Assembly (NCBI RefSeq): GCF_003478995.1 | Contig: NZ_QUGI01000001.1 | Coordinates: 403,852 to 467,851 of the forward strand | DNA: 64,000 nt | Direction: 5' to 3' | Source: Pseudoflavonifractor sp. AF19-9AC | GTDB lineage: Bacteria; Bacillota; Clostridia; Oscillospirales; Oscillospiraceae | Shown: in pieces, positions 48,953 through 57,993 of the stretch | Position numbering within the stretch: position 1 is the stretch's first letter | How the letters are laid out: the number at the start of each line of letters is the position of its first letter | The notes under the pieces: model-generated | What the model was told of the DNA's origin: nothing | What the model saw: only the letters and a program-made list of their open reading frames with translations | Database searches by the model: none | Program-made: the position numbers and the translations under genes

Positions 48953-50281
48953 ATGGGCTTTTCCCTGGAAACCAGCGTCCCGGTCCTCACCGTCTTTGTG
49001 CAGGGCCTGCTCAGCTTCTTTTCCCCCTGTGTCCTGCCTTTGGTGCCCCTCTACGTCAGCTACCTGGCGGGAGGTGCGCGCACCGTGGCGGAGGACGGAA
49101 CCATCCGCTATCCCCGGGGCAAGGTGATGGTGAATACTCTGTTTTTTGTCCTGGGTGTCAGCTTTACCTTTGTGGCACTGGGCCTGGGCTTTACCGCCCT
49201 GGGCCAGTTCTTCAGTGGAAACCGGGTGTGGTTTGCCCGGGTGAGCGGCGCCATTATGATCCTCTTCGGACTTTACCAGCTGGGGGTGTTCGGCAAATCC
49301 AAGGCGGTGGAACAGGAGCACCGCCTGCCCCTGCGCCTGGACAAATGGGCCATGACCCCCATCACAGCCCTGGTGCTGGGCTTTACCTTCAGCTTTGCCT
49401 GGACCCCCTGTGTGGGGCCCACCCTGGGCAGCGTGCTGCTCATGGCCTCGTCGGCAGGTACCGCCGGAGCGGGCTTCCTTCTCATCGGGGTATATACCCT
49501 GGGCTTTGTCATTCCCTTCCTGGCAGTGGGCCTCTTTACCGGGGCGGTGCTGGGCTTCTTCAAGCGCCACCAGAAGGTAGTGCGCTATACGGTGAAGGTA
49601 GGGGCAGTGCTGCTCATCCTCATGGGTGTCATGACCATCACCGGCTATATGAACGGCATCACCAGCTACCTCTCCACCGTGGGCGGCGGCACCACCCAGA
49701 GCCAGACAGACACTTCGAGTCAGAGCGGAAGCCAGAGTCAGGAGGACGAGAAGGAGCAGAATACCGATTCCTCCCAGACCGAGGGAAGTGCTTCCTCCGG
49801 GGGAGAGGAGACCAACTTGGTTCCCGCCCCGGACTTTACCCTCACCGACCAGTACGGCAACACCCACACCCTCTCGGACTATAAGGGCGAGACCGTCTTC
49901 CTGAACTTCTGGGCCACCTGGTGCGGCCCCTGCCAGAGCGAGATGCCCGAGATCCAGGCCATGTATGAGGACTACGGGGAGAATCAGGGGGACCTGGTGG
50001 TGCTGGGGGTGGCTAACCCCAAGTCGGCAGACTACCCCACCAGCCAGGACGTGAGCCAGGAGGAAGTGGAGCAGTTCTTGACCGACAACGGCTACACCTT
50101 CCCGGTGCTTATGGACTCTGCAGGCGAGGTATTTGCCATGTACGGCATCTGGGCTTTCCCCACCACCTTTATGATTGACACGGACGGCAACGTCTTCGGC
50201 TATGTAGCCAGTGCCCTCACCCGGGACATGATGGAGAGCATCGTGCATCAGACCATGACCGGCCAGCGGGCAGAAGGATGA
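48953..50281 (+). CDS. CcdA-TlpA fusion: membrane thiol transporter with thioredoxin domain
   Basis: A 442-aa fusion. Residues 1-235 form a CcdA/DsbD-type membrane domain with six hydrophobic segments and both redox motifs (SPCVLPLVPLY near 24 and WTPCVGPTLG near 150). A Ser/Gln/Glu-rich linker follows (about 240-285), and then a TlpA-like thioredoxin domain (about 290-442) with WATWCGPC. It passes electrons from cytosolic thioredoxin to the extracytoplasmic thioredoxin, for reducing disulfides or haem-protein maturation. No cytochrome genes are nearby. The start is ATG 48953; ATG 48944 sits too close to the AAAGGAG. Confidence 0.93.
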   Translation: MGFSLETSVPVLTVFVQGLLSFFSPCVLPLVPLYVSYLAGGARTVAEDGTIRYPRGKVMVNTLFFVLGVSFTFVALGLGFTALGQFFSGNRVWFARVSGAIMILFGLYQLGVFGKSKAVEQEHRLPLRLDKWAMTPITALVLGFTFSFAWTPCVGPTLGSVLLMASSAGTAGAGFLLIGVYTLGFVIPFLAVGLFTGAVLGFFKRHQKVVRYTVKVGAVLLILMGVMTITGYMNGITSYLSTVGGGTTQSQTDTSSQSGSQSQEDEKEQNTDSSQTEGSASSGGEETNLVPAPDFTLTDQYGNTHTLSDYKGETVFLNFWATWCGPCQSEMPEIQAMYEDYGENQGDLVVLGVANPKSADYPTSQDVSQEEVEQFLTDNGYTFPVLMDSAGEVFAMYGIWAFPTTFMIDTDGNVFGYVASALTRDMMESIVHQTMTGQRAEG

Positions 50282-50288
50282 ACAAAGA

Positions 50289-50320
50289 CCGGATCTCATA
50301 CGAGATCCGGCCTTCTTTTT
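50289..50320. terminator. Terminator between ccdA-tlpA and the ZIP gene
   Basis: CCGGATCTC-ATAC-GAGATCCGG then CCTTCTTTTT, between convergent genes. Confidence 0.88.
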
Positions 50321-51107
50321 ATCCCAGAGCCACGTCCAGAATCATCATGATTACAAAGCCCGCCATGACGCTCAGGGTGCCCGCGTTGGAGTGCTCCCCC
50401 AGATGGGCCTCGGGGATCAGCTCCTCGGTGACCACATACATCATGGTGCCTGCGGCGAAGGACAAAAGCCAGGGCATGAAAGGCTCAATGGCTCCGGCAG
50501 CCAGCACCACCAGAATGCCGAAAATAGGCTCCACCAGTCCGGACAGGGCTCCGTACAGAAAGGAGCGGCCGGTGCTCACCCCCTCCTGCCGCAGGGGCAG
50601 GGAGATGGCGGCACCCTCAGGGAAGTTCTGAAGGCCAATGCCGATGGCCAAGGCCATTGCGGCCGACAGACCGCCGCCGCTGTGCTGGGCGGCCAGGGCG
50701 AAGGAGAGGCCCACGGCCATTCCCTCGGGGATGTTGTGCAGGGTGACGGCCAGCACCATCAGGGTGGTGCGCCGCCAGGAGGAGGGCAGACCCTCCGGGG
50801 CTTCGGCCTCGGGATGCAGATGGGGCAGCAGACTGTCCACGCCCCACAGAAAGAGAACTCCCAGTAGGAACCCGCCCGCGGCGGGCAGCCAGCCGATGCC
50901 GCCCAGAGCTTCCGTCTCCTCAATGGCGGGGAGCAGCAAACTGAACACCGAGGCGGCCACCATCACGCCGGCGGCAAAGCCCAGAAAGATGCGCTGCAGG
51001 GAGGGGGTGGTTCGGCCCCGGAACACCAGCACGGTGGCCGCACCCAGGGCGGTCATGAGAAAAGTAAAGCCGGTACCTACTGCGGCCCAAAGGATCGGGT
51101 GATTCAT
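50319..51107 (-). CDS. ZIP-family divalent metal transporter
   Basis: A 262-aa transporter with eight hydrophobic segments. The two metal-site motifs HNIPEGMAVG (TM4) and QNFPEGAAISLPLR (TM5) are those of GufA/ZupT-type ZIP proteins, which import zinc or other divalent metals. The loop between TM3 and TM4 is short (HLHPEAEAPEG). Start ATG 51107 follows TTAGGAGG, 8 bp downstream of the rlmA stop, so it is in an operon with that gene. Confidence 0.93.
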   Translation of the reverse strand: MNHPILWAAVGTGFTFLMTALGAATVLVFRGRTTPSLQRIFLGFAAGVMVAASVFSLLLPAIEETEALGGIGWLPAAGGFLLGVLFLWGVDSLLPHLHPEAEAPEGLPSSWRRTTLMVLAVTLHNIPEGMAVGLSFALAAQHSGGGLSAAMALAIGIGLQNFPEGAAISLPLRQEGVSTGRSFLYGALSGLVEPIFGILVVLAAGAIEPFMPWLLSFAAGTMMYVVTEELIPEAHLGEHSNAGTLSVMAGFVIMMILDVALG

Positions 51108-51115
51108 AAAACCTC

Positions 51116-51946
51116 CTAAAGTTTTCGATAGAGGTGCAGGTCAAAGCCAATCTGACAGTCCAGGGCGGGCAAAGCCTCCAACCGGGCAATCCCCTCTTTT
51201 GGGGTCTTCCAGGCATAGGGGGTCATGTGGAAGAGGGCCATAATGTCGGCGGAATCGGTGAGGGAGAGGGTGTAGCGCACCGGCCGGGCCTCCTGCCACG
51301 CAAAGCCGGGATAGTCCTCCCGCTTCACCGGGTTTTCATAGGGCTGGGGGTACAGGACCTCCTTCATCTCCCACAGGTGGAGGGCGGAGGGCACCACATA
51401 GACGAACAGTCCGCCCGGACGCAGGACACGGGCAAATTCCTCCACAGCCAGGGGGGAGAAGACGTTGGTCAGCACGTCCACGCTTTCATCTCCCACCGGG
51501 AGATGGTACACCGAGGCCACGGCAAACTCCCCCTCCGGCAGCCGCTTGGCCGCCCGGCGCAGGGCAAATTTGGAGAGATCCACTCCCGCCGCCCGGGGCT
51601 GGTGCCCGGACGCCTCCAGAGCCCGGAAGAGCCCCTGGGTGTAGTAGCCCTCGCCACAGCCGCTGTCCAGCAGGACGGGGCGGGGCAGGTGGGATACGGA
51701 CTCGGTGACCGCCTGGCTCAATGCCTCCAGCAGGGGGGCGTAGTGTCCCTGATCCAGGAACGCAGAGCGGGCAGCCACCATCTCCTTATCATCGCCGGGA
51801 TTTTTGGAGTGCTTTCGATTGGCGGGCAGCAGATGGACATAACCCGCCGCGGCCCGGTCAAAGCTGTGACCGGAGGGACATACGTAGCGGCCCTCCTGGA
51901 CCTCCAGGGGGGCGGCGCACAGAGGACAGCAGAATAAGCTGGACAA
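51116..51946 (-). CDS. 23S rRNA (guanine-N1)-methyltransferase RlmA-type
   Basis: A 276-aa enzyme. The N-terminal zinc finger CPLC...CPSGHSFD (residues 7-30) and the following ANRKHSKNPGDDKEM loop are the RlmA hallmarks; the SAM-binding motif is LLDSGCGEGYYTQ near 91-103. It methylates N1 of G745 (RlmA-I) or G748 (RlmA-II) in 23S rRNA; in Gram-positives the second type can confer tylosin tolerance. The start is TTG 51946, 7 nt after GAGGTG. Confidence 0.9.
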   Translation of the reverse strand: MSSLFCCPLCAAPLEVQEGRYVCPSGHSFDRAAAGYVHLLPANRKHSKNPGDDKEMVAARSAFLDQGHYAPLLEALSQAVTESVSHLPRPVLLDSGCGEGYYTQGLFRALEASGHQPRAAGVDLSKFALRRAAKRLPEGEFAVASVYHLPVGDESVDVLTNVFSPLAVEEFARVLRPGGLFVYVVPSALHLWEMKEVLYPQPYENPVKREDYPGFAWQEARPVRYTLSLTDSADIMALFHMTPYAWKTPKEGIARLEALPALDCQIGFDLHLYRKL

Positions 51947-52008
51947 ATTGGTTCACCTCATCTCCCATTATGCCGAAGGGGCGGGAAAATAGCAAGGCAA
52001 ATTTTCGC

Positions 52009-52042
52009 TAAAAAACCGGAGGCCGCATATGCAGCCTCCGGA
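52009..52042 (-). terminator. Terminator of glyA
   Basis: Read leftward, CCGGAGGCTGC-ATAT-GCGGCCTCCGG then TTTTTTAGC. Confidence 0.93.
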
Positions 52043-52057
52043 ACGAAAGGGAATGAA

Positions 52058-53308
52058 TTAGCCTTCGTACAGGGGGAAGCGTCCTGTGAGCTCCTTGACC
52101 TGGGCCCGCAGTTCCTCCACATGCTGGGCGTAGTCGTCGCGAGCCACCTGGCAGATGAGCTTGCCCACCTGCTGGGACTCCGCCTCCCGGAAGCCCCGGG
52201 CGGTGATGGCAGGGGTGCCCACCCGGATGCCGGAGGTAATAAAGGGCTTCTCCGGGTCGTTGGGAATGGCGTTCTTGTTGGCGGTGATATACACCTCGTC
52301 TAGCCGGTGTTCCATTTCCTTGCCGGTGAGGCGGGCGGGACGGAGGTCCACCAGCATCAAATGGTTGTCCGTGCCACCGGACACCAGATCCAGGCCGCCC
52401 TCCAGAATGGACTGGGCCAGCACCTTGGCGTTCTTCACGATCTGGTGCTGATATTCCTTGAATTCCGGCTTCAGAGCCTCGCCCAGAGCCACCGCCTTGG
52501 CGGCGATGATGTGCTCCAGAGGGCCGCCCTGGGAGCCGGGGAAGATGGCGGAGTTGAGCTTTTTGGCGATCTCCGGGTCGTTGCACAGCAGCATGCCGCC
52601 CCGGGGCCCGCGGAGGGTCTTGTGGGTGGTGGTGGACACCACGTCGGCGTAGGGAACGGGGGAGGGATGCTCACCGGCGGCCACCAGACCGGCGATGTGG
52701 GCCATGTCCACGAAGAGGTAGGCCCCCACCTCGTGGGCAATGTCGGCAAAGGCCTTGAAATCAATGGTGCGGGGATAGGCGGAGGCGCCGGCCAGAATCA
52801 TGCGGGGCTTGTGCTTGCGGGCCAGATCCCGCACCTGGTCGTAGTCGATGTAACCCTTATCATCCACTCCGTAGGGCACCATGTGGTAGTTGCGGCCGGA
52901 GAAGTTTACCGGGGAACCGTGGGTCAGATGTCCGCCGTTGTCCAGGCTCATGCCCATGACCGTGTCGCCCAGCTGGCACAGAGCCTGGTAGACGGCGTAG
53001 TTGGCCTGAGCGCCGGAGTGGGGCTGCACGTTGGCGTAGGCGGCGCCAAAGAGCTTTTTGGCCCGCTCGATGGCAATGTTCTCCACCACGTCCACGCACT
53101 GACAGCCGCCGTAGTAGCGTTTGCCGGGGTACCCCTCGGCGTATTTATTGGTCAAAACGGTTCCGGCTGCCGCCAGTACCGCAGGACTGACAATATTTTC
53201 GGAGGCAATCAGCTCAATATTCTGCTGCTGCCGGTCGTATTCGGCCCGGATGGCATTGCCCACCTCCGGGTCATAAGACTGAAGAAAATCCATACCTTCT
53301 TTGACCAT
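52058..53308 (-). CDS. glyA: Serine hydroxymethyltransferase
   Basis: A 416-aa PLP enzyme interconverting serine and glycine with tetrahydrofolate, the main source of one-carbon units. The PLP lysine is in [15 protein letters not shown] near 222-236; [11 protein letters not shown] and [14 protein letters not shown] are intact. Start ATG 53308 follows AAAGGAG; the ATG at 53344 is not preceded by a site. It is monocistronic, with its own promoter at 53395-53422. Confidence 0.98.
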   Translation of the reverse strand: MVKEGMDFLQSYDPEVGNAIRAEYDRQQQNIELIASENIVSPAVLAAAGTVLTNKYAEGYPGKRYYGGCQCVDVVENIAIERAKKLFGAAYANVQPHSGAQANYAVYQALCQLGDTVMGMSLDNGGHLTHGSPVNFSGRNYHMVPYGVDDKGYIDYDQVRDLARKHKPRMILAGASAYPRTIDFKAFADIAHEVGAYLFVDMAHIAGLVAAGEHPSPVPYADVVSTTTHKTLRGPRGGMLLCNDPEIAKKLNSAIFPGSQGGPLEHIIAAKAVALGEALKPEFKEYQHQIVKNAKVLAQSILEGGLDLVSGGTDNHLMLVDLRPARLTGKEMEHRLDEVYITANKNAIPNDPEKPFITSGIRVGTPAITARGFREAESQQVGKLICQVARDDYAQHVEELRAQVKELTGRFPLYEG

Positions 53309-53394
53309 GTAAAAGCTCCTTTCCAGACACAAAAGCGGCTCCATCTATTTGACGATTTAATTCAGTGAAGAGAAAGAGCGGCGTATTGGTACAC

Positions 53395-53422
53395 ATTATA
53401 GCAGAATTTTTTGAAAAAACAA
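53395..53422 (-). promoter_or_regulatory. Promoter of glyA
   Basis: On the minus strand, TTGTTT (53422-53417), a 16-nt spacer and TATAAT (53400-53395) with TGC as an extended -10. Confidence 0.7.
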
Positions 53423-53443
53423 TGTGCAAATCAGAAAAAGGCA

Positions 53444-53472
53444 TCGAAATAATAGAACAGATATGCTATAAT
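53444..53472 (+). promoter_or_regulatory. Promoter of nth-rarA-ybeY-era
   Basis: TCGAAA (53444-53449), a 17-nt spacer and TATAAT (53467-53472) with TGC before it (extended -10). Confidence 0.65.
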
Positions 53473-53514
53473 ACATCAGTTATCGAAGCATCAACAACCA
53501 AGAGGTGAGACAAT

Positions 53515-54171
53515 ATGGCAAAGCAAAGGGAAGCCGTTCTGGCCATTGTGGAAGAATTAAAGCGGATTTATCCGGAGGGGATCTGCTCCCTGGAGTATCA
53601 AAAGGACTACGAGCTGCTGTTCTCCGTTCGTTTGGCGGCTCAGTGCACCGATGAACGGGTCAATCAGGTGACTCCGGCGCTGTATGCCCGGTTCCCCACC
53701 CTGGAGGCCCTGGCCCAGGCGGACGTGACGGAGGTGGAGCAGTACATTCACTCCACCGGCTTTTTCCGGGCCAAGGCCCGGGATATTGTGCTGGCCTCCC
53801 AGATGCTGCTCCGGGAATATGGCGGAAAGGTTCCGGACAATATGGAGGACCTGCTGCGCCTGCCCGGCGTGGGTCGGAAGACGGCCAACCTGATTTTAGG
53901 CGATGTGTACCACACCCCCGGCGTGGTGGTGGCGGATACCCACTGCATCCGAATTTCCGGCCTGCTGGGGCTCACCGACGGCACCAAGGACCCGGGGAAG
54001 GTGGAGCAGCAGCTCCGGGCCATTCTGCCCCCCGAGGAGTCCAACGACTTCTGTCACCGGCTGGTCCTCCACGGACGGGCGGTGTGCATTGCCCGCCGGC
54101 CCCAGTGCCAGAGCTGTACCCTGCGTCCCTGGTGTGACCACTTTGCCAAAAACGGGGACAAGGAGTCATAA
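53515..54171 (+). CDS. nth: Endonuclease III
   Basis: A 218-aa DNA glycosylase/AP lyase for oxidised pyrimidines. The helix-hairpin-helix LPGVGRKTANLIL (about 117-129) carries the catalytic Lys, and VVADTHCIR carries the catalytic Asp. The C-terminal [4Fe-4S] cysteines are spaced C-x6-C-x2-C-x5-C (CIARRPQCQSCTLRPWC). AGAGGTGAG precedes ATG 53515. It is the first gene of a DNA-repair and RNA-processing run nth-rarA-ybeY-era. Confidence 0.97.
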   Translation: MAKQREAVLAIVEELKRIYPEGICSLEYQKDYELLFSVRLAAQCTDERVNQVTPALYARFPTLEALAQADVTEVEQYIHSTGFFRAKARDIVLASQMLLREYGGKVPDNMEDLLRLPGVGRKTANLILGDVYHTPGVVVADTHCIRISGLLGLTDGTKDPGKVEQQLRAILPPEESNDFCHRLVLHGRAVCIARRPQCQSCTLRPWCDHFAKNGDKES

Positions 54172-54197
54172 TCAGGTTCGACAAAGGAAGTGTTCGT

Positions 54198-55475
54198 ATG
54201 GCATACCGGCCGCTGGCCGATGAAATCCGGCCTCAGACCCTGGATGAGGTGGTGGGACAGAAGCATATTCTGGGCCCAGACGGTCTGCTCCGCCGGATTA
54301 TTGAGGGAGGAACCATCCCAAATTTGATTTTCTATGGCCCATCGGGGACCGGAAAGACCACGGTGGCCAACATCATCGCCAAGAAGACCAACCGTCCCCT
54401 CCACCGCCTCAACGCCACCACCGCATCCATCGCCGACATCAAGGAGATTATGGCGGACATCGGAACGCTGATGGCCCCGGAGGGTGTGCTGCTCTATCTG
54501 GATGAGATCCAGTATTTTAACAAGAAGCAGCAACAGTCCCTGCTGGAGTTTATGGAGGATGGCCGGATTACCCTCATTGCCTCCACCACGGAGAATCCCT
54601 TTTTCGCTGTGTTTGGAGCGGTGTTGTCCCGGTCCACCGTGTTTGAGTTCAAGCAGATTACCGCCGAGGACGCCTTGCCCGCCATCGACCGGGGCATTGC
54701 CATTATGGAAAAGCGGCTGGCGGTCCAGGTGGAGTGTGAGGATGGGGTGCGGGAGCATTTGGCCTGGGCCTGCGGCGGAGACATCCGCAAGGCCATGAAC
54801 GCCCTGGAGCTGCTGCTCAACGCCGGGCGGCGGGACAAGGGCAAGCTGCGGGTCACCCTGGAGGACGCCCAGACGGTGGCCCAGCGCTCTGCTATGCGCT
54901 ACGACCGGGAGGGGGATGCTCACTTTGACATCGCCTCTGCACTGATGAAGTCCATGCGGGGCTCTGACCCGGACGCGGCGCTGCACTATCTGGCCCGGCT
55001 GCTGGAGGCGGGGGACATGATCACCGCTATCCGCCGCATCCTCTGCTCCGCCAGCGAGGACGTGGGGCTTGCCTACCCCCAGGCCGCTTTTATTGTAAAG
55101 GCCTGCGTGGACAGCGCCCTCCAGCTGGGTCTGCCGGAGGCCAAGCTGCCCCTGGCCCAGGCGGTAATTCTTCTGGCCACCTCCCCCAAGTCCAACTCTG
55201 CCTGCATGGCCATTGACCGGGCCATGGCGGATGTACGGGCGGGGAAAGCGGGGGATATACCCCGGGAGCTGCAGAATGTGCATGCCGATTCCAAGGGGAT
55301 GGAGCGGGAGCAGGGATACAAGTATCCCCATAATTTCGCCCACCACTGGGTGGAGCAGCAGTACCTGCCCAATGAGCTGAAGGGCGTACACTACTACCAG
55401 TACGGAGACAATAAGAATGAGCAGGCCGCCCGGCATTACTGGGATGCCATCAAGGGCGGCGCGGGAAAGGAATAA
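54198..55475 (+). CDS. rarA: Replication-associated recombination protein RarA (MgsA)
   Basis: A 425-aa AAA+ ATPase related to clamp loaders and WRNIP1 that acts at stalled replication forks. RPLADEIRPQTLDEVVGQ is at the start, Walker A GPSGTGKTT near 51-59, Walker B LLYLDEIQYF near 97-106 and sensor 1 ASTTENP. The C-terminal tetramerisation part ends with HHWVEQQYLPNELKGVHYYQYG. AAAGGAAG precedes ATG 54198. Confidence 0.95.
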   Translation: MAYRPLADEIRPQTLDEVVGQKHILGPDGLLRRIIEGGTIPNLIFYGPSGTGKTTVANIIAKKTNRPLHRLNATTASIADIKEIMADIGTLMAPEGVLLYLDEIQYFNKKQQQSLLEFMEDGRITLIASTTENPFFAVFGAVLSRSTVFEFKQITAEDALPAIDRGIAIMEKRLAVQVECEDGVREHLAWACGGDIRKAMNALELLLNAGRRDKGKLRVTLEDAQTVAQRSAMRYDREGDAHFDIASALMKSMRGSDPDAALHYLARLLEAGDMITAIRRILCSASEDVGLAYPQAAFIVKACVDSALQLGLPEAKLPLAQAVILLATSPKSNSACMAIDRAMADVRAGKAGDIPRELQNVHADSKGMEREQGYKYPHNFAHHWVEQQYLPNELKGVHYYQYGDNKNEQAARHYWDAIKGGAGKE

Positions 55476-55481
55476 GGGAGC

Positions 55482-55976
55482 ATGGAGCACCAGATCATTG
55501 TAGAATCGGAAGTGGAGGCCCAGCCGGAACTGGCCGGCCAGGTGACCCGGGTCATTGAAGCGGCGCTGAAGGCAGAAGGCGTGGAGCTGCCCTGTGAAGT
55601 AAATGTGCTGTTCACCAATGATGCAGGGATTCAGGAAGTGAATCGGGAAATGCGAGATACAGACCGCCCCACCGACGTGCTGTCCTTCCCCATGTTCGAG
55701 CTGGAGCCGGGCGTCCCGCCGGAGGACGAGGACTATCTGGACCCGGAGACCGGCCTGTGCCCTCTGGGGGATATGTGCATCTCCCTGGAGCGGGCCGAGG
55801 AGCAGGCTAAGGAGTATGGCCATTCTCTGGAGCGGGAGCTGTGTTACCTGGCTGTCCATTCGGTGCTCCACCTGCTGGGCTACGACCACCTGGACGAAGG
55901 CCCCATGAAGCGCCAGATGCGGGCCCGGGAGGAGGCCATCCTGGGCGGGCTTGGAATCACCCGGGAGAAGGAATAA
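55482..55976 (+). CDS. ybeY: Endoribonuclease YbeY
   Basis: A 164-aa single-strand RNase for 16S rRNA 3'-end maturation and ribosome quality control. The zinc triad H-x3-H-x5-H is in HSVLHLLGYDHLDEG near 125-139, and RPTDVLSFPM is conserved upstream. ATG 55482 is 6 nt after the rarA stop, with GGGAGC as the site. ybeY-era adjacency is common in Firmicutes, and the proteins cooperate in 30S assembly. Confidence 0.96.
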   Translation: MEHQIIVESEVEAQPELAGQVTRVIEAALKAEGVELPCEVNVLFTNDAGIQEVNREMRDTDRPTDVLSFPMFELEPGVPPEDEDYLDPETGLCPLGDMCISLERAEEQAKEYGHSLERELCYLAVHSVLHLLGYDHLDEGPMKRQMRAREEAILGGLGITREKE

Positions 55977-56051
55977 GCAGATTTAATCTGAAAACGGCGG
56001 CTGCGGAGCCGCAACTTATCATATGCTCAAAGAAAGTTGAGGATCATCTCT

Positions 56052-56951
56052 ATGTCCATTGTAAAATCCGGAATCATTACCCTCTGCGGCCGTCCCAACG
56101 TGGGAAAGTCTACCCTCATCAACGCCCTGGTGGGGGAGAAGGTGGCCATCGTCACCAATAAGCCCCAGACCACCCGTAACCGCATCTGCGGCGTGCTCAC
56201 CCGGGGTGAGAGCCAGTTTGTGTTTGTGGACACTCCGGGCCTCCATAAGGCCCGTACCCGCCTGGGAGATTATATGGTCAATGTGGTGCGGGAGTCAGTG
56301 TCCGATGTGGATGCGGTGGTGCTGCTGGTGGAGCCCATTGCCCACATCGGGGAGCCGGAGCGGCAGCTGATGGACCGCATCAAGACCCTGCAATGCCCCG
56401 CCGTGCTGGTCATTAACAAGACGGACACGCTGGAACACAAAGAACAGCTTCTGGAAGTGATTTCCCTTTACAGCCAGGCCTGCCCCTTCGACGCAGTGGT
56501 TCCTATGTCCGCCCGGAACAAGGAAGGTGTGGAGGAACTGCTGCAGGTGCTGGAGGGCTACCTGCCTGAAGGCCCCCAGCTCTTCCCGGAGGATATGACC
56601 TCCGACCAGCCGGAGCGGCAGATGATGGCGGAAATTCTGCGGGAAAAGCTGCTGCTGTGCCTGGACAAGGAAATCCCCCACGGCACCGCGGTGGAGATCA
56701 CCCGCTTTGCCGAGCGGGATGACGAGGTCATCGAGGTGGAGGCCACCATCTACTGCGAGAAGAGCAGTCACAAGGGCATCATCATCGGTAAGGGCGGATC
56801 TATGCTGAAGAAGGTGTCCACCCTGGCCCGGCAGGATATGGAGCGGTTCATGGGTACCAAGGTGTACCTCCAGACCTGGGTGAAGGTGAAGGAGAACTGG
56901 CGGGACAACCCGGCGGCCATCCAGAATTTCGGATACAGCTGTGACAATTAG
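56052..56951 (+). CDS. era: Ribosome-assembly GTPase Era
   Basis: A 299-aa GTPase with a KH domain that binds the 3' end of 16S rRNA. G1 is GRPNVGKST near 13-21, G3 is DTPG, G4 is NKTD, and the KH motif is IIIGKGGSMLKK near 240-251. The start is ATG 56052; the TTG at 56037 is the alternative. A small hairpin (GCGGCT/AGCCGC, 55997-56012) lies between ybeY and era. Confidence 0.97.
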   Translation: MSIVKSGIITLCGRPNVGKSTLINALVGEKVAIVTNKPQTTRNRICGVLTRGESQFVFVDTPGLHKARTRLGDYMVNVVRESVSDVDAVVLLVEPIAHIGEPERQLMDRIKTLQCPAVLVINKTDTLEHKEQLLEVISLYSQACPFDAVVPMSARNKEGVEELLQVLEGYLPEGPQLFPEDMTSDQPERQMMAEILREKLLLCLDKEIPHGTAVEITRFAERDDEVIEVEATIYCEKSSHKGIIIGKGGSMLKKVSTLARQDMERFMGTKVYLQTWVKVKENWRDNPAAIQNFGYSCDN

Positions 56952-57267
56952 TTGAAAAACGTCCCGCCTGTCGCACCAATCCTGACGCACAGGTGGGCGG
57001 CATCGCATAGGATTTTTAAGGGTCTTGGAGCAATCCGAGGCCCTTTTTTCGTACCCTTGACACCCATTCCACTCTTGCCGCAGACCTCTGGAACGGCCAT
57101 TCTGAGACAGGAATCCTGCTCCGGTGTACGTGCCCATTTTGCCGCTAAATGTGCGGAAAACGGCAGTATTTGTGCCGGAATATGAAGCAAATGTTGCCGC
57201 ACCCTGGTACGCTCCATGTTTGGGGTGAGGGTGATGGGGTGTGCGAGGGGAAGAGGGAGAGGGGAAA
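56952..57267. other. Intergenic region after era
   Basis: Apart from the era terminator I see no gene, RNA motif or repeat here. Short inverted repeats occur (TGCCGC...GCGGAA, around 57139-57166) without T-runs. Confidence 0.4.
57018..57051 (+). terminator. Terminator of era
   Basis: AAGGGTCTTGGA and TCCGAGGCCCTT, then TTTT. Confidence 0.85.
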
Positions 57268-57423
57268 ATGGATATAGGATTACACCGCGGAGTGCGGGTG
57301 CGCTCCCGGGTAAAATATTACTACGGCTGCCAGGTGCGTGTTGTTTCGTCCCTGCCAGGATACGTGAGACTGCGTGACGGTTTTCCGTGTTACTGGGACA
57401 ACAGCGCCGACAAGGGTGTCTGA
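57268..57423 (+). CDS. Possible 51-aa small basic protein
   Basis: The start ATG 57268 follows a long purine-rich stretch (GAGGGAGAGGGGAAA), and a stem-loop lies 18 bp after the stop. The product has no membrane segment and is rich in Arg, Tyr and Gly (YYYGCQVRVVSS, then PCYWDN). No family is recognised and no clear promoter precedes it. It could be chance; conservation in relatives would decide. Confidence 0.35.
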   Translation: MDIGLHRGVRVRSRVKYYYGCQVRVVSSLPGYVRLRDGFPCYWDNSADKGV

Positions 57424-57440
57424 GCACCGGACAAGCCATT

Positions 57441-57487
57441 GAAAAAGAAAGCTGTGGGGTCGACCAGATGGTCGGTCCCACAGCTTA
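57441..57487 (-). terminator. Terminator of the bilQRS operon
   Basis: Read leftward, AAGCTGTGGG and CCCACAGCTT form a 10-bp outer stem with an inner GACC/GGTC stem, then TCTTTTT. It may also act weakly on the plus strand. Confidence 0.85.
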
Positions 57488-57507
57488 TTTTGTAAAGTAA
57501 AATGATT

Positions 57508-57993
57508 TTACAGTACCTGGACGGCCTTCTTGACCCCATCCAAATCCTCATGGTCCGGGTGAGAGAGGGCCCGGTCAAAATTTTCCAGCATGGCCGTACG
57601 GCGGGGACTGTCCTCCATGGCCTCATAGCGCTGGCGGACGGCCTGGGGCATCTTGCCCTGGCACATGTAGCCGCCCAGAACATGGGCGGAGGCGGGCACA
57701 TGGGCCTGAACAGAGGAGAGAATCTTCTCGAAGTAGGCCGGCGCGCCGCCGAAGCCGGCGGTGCCGAAGAGAAAGACCTCCTGATTCGTGAGAGAAGACA
57801 GGAAGGACTGGGTCTCCCCGTCACAGGTGCCCTTGTCCGTCCAGAAGCCCACATACACCCGCTGGGCCGTCAGAGCCTCCGGACTGGGCGGGCCAAAGTA
57901 GAGGCAATCCTCCGGGGGGAGGGCAGACCCGATGGCCTGGGCCAGCAGTTTGGTGTTTCCGGTCTTGCTGCTGTACACGATGGCGTACTTCAT
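57508..57993 (-). CDS. bilS: Flavodoxin-family protein, BilS-like
   Basis: A 161-aa flavodoxin-fold protein. The FMN phosphate loop is YSSKTGNTKLLA (residues 7-18), and later strands carry VGFWTDKGTCDG and FLFGTAGFGG. The start ATG overlaps the reductase stop by 4 nt (ATGA), so the two are made together. In the described gut bilirubin-reductase operons a flavodoxin-like BilS accompanies BilR and improves its activity, presumably as electron donor. The assignment rests on gene order and the BilR motif; the flavodoxin alone would not be specific. Confidence 0.82.
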   Translation of the reverse strand: MKYAIVYSSKTGNTKLLAQAIGSALPPEDCLYFGPPSPEALTAQRVYVGFWTDKGTCDGETQSFLSSLTNQEVFLFGTAGFGGAPAYFEKILSSVQAHVPASAHVLGGYMCQGKMPQAVRQRYEAMEDSPRRTAMLENFDRALSHPDHEDLDGVKKAVQVL

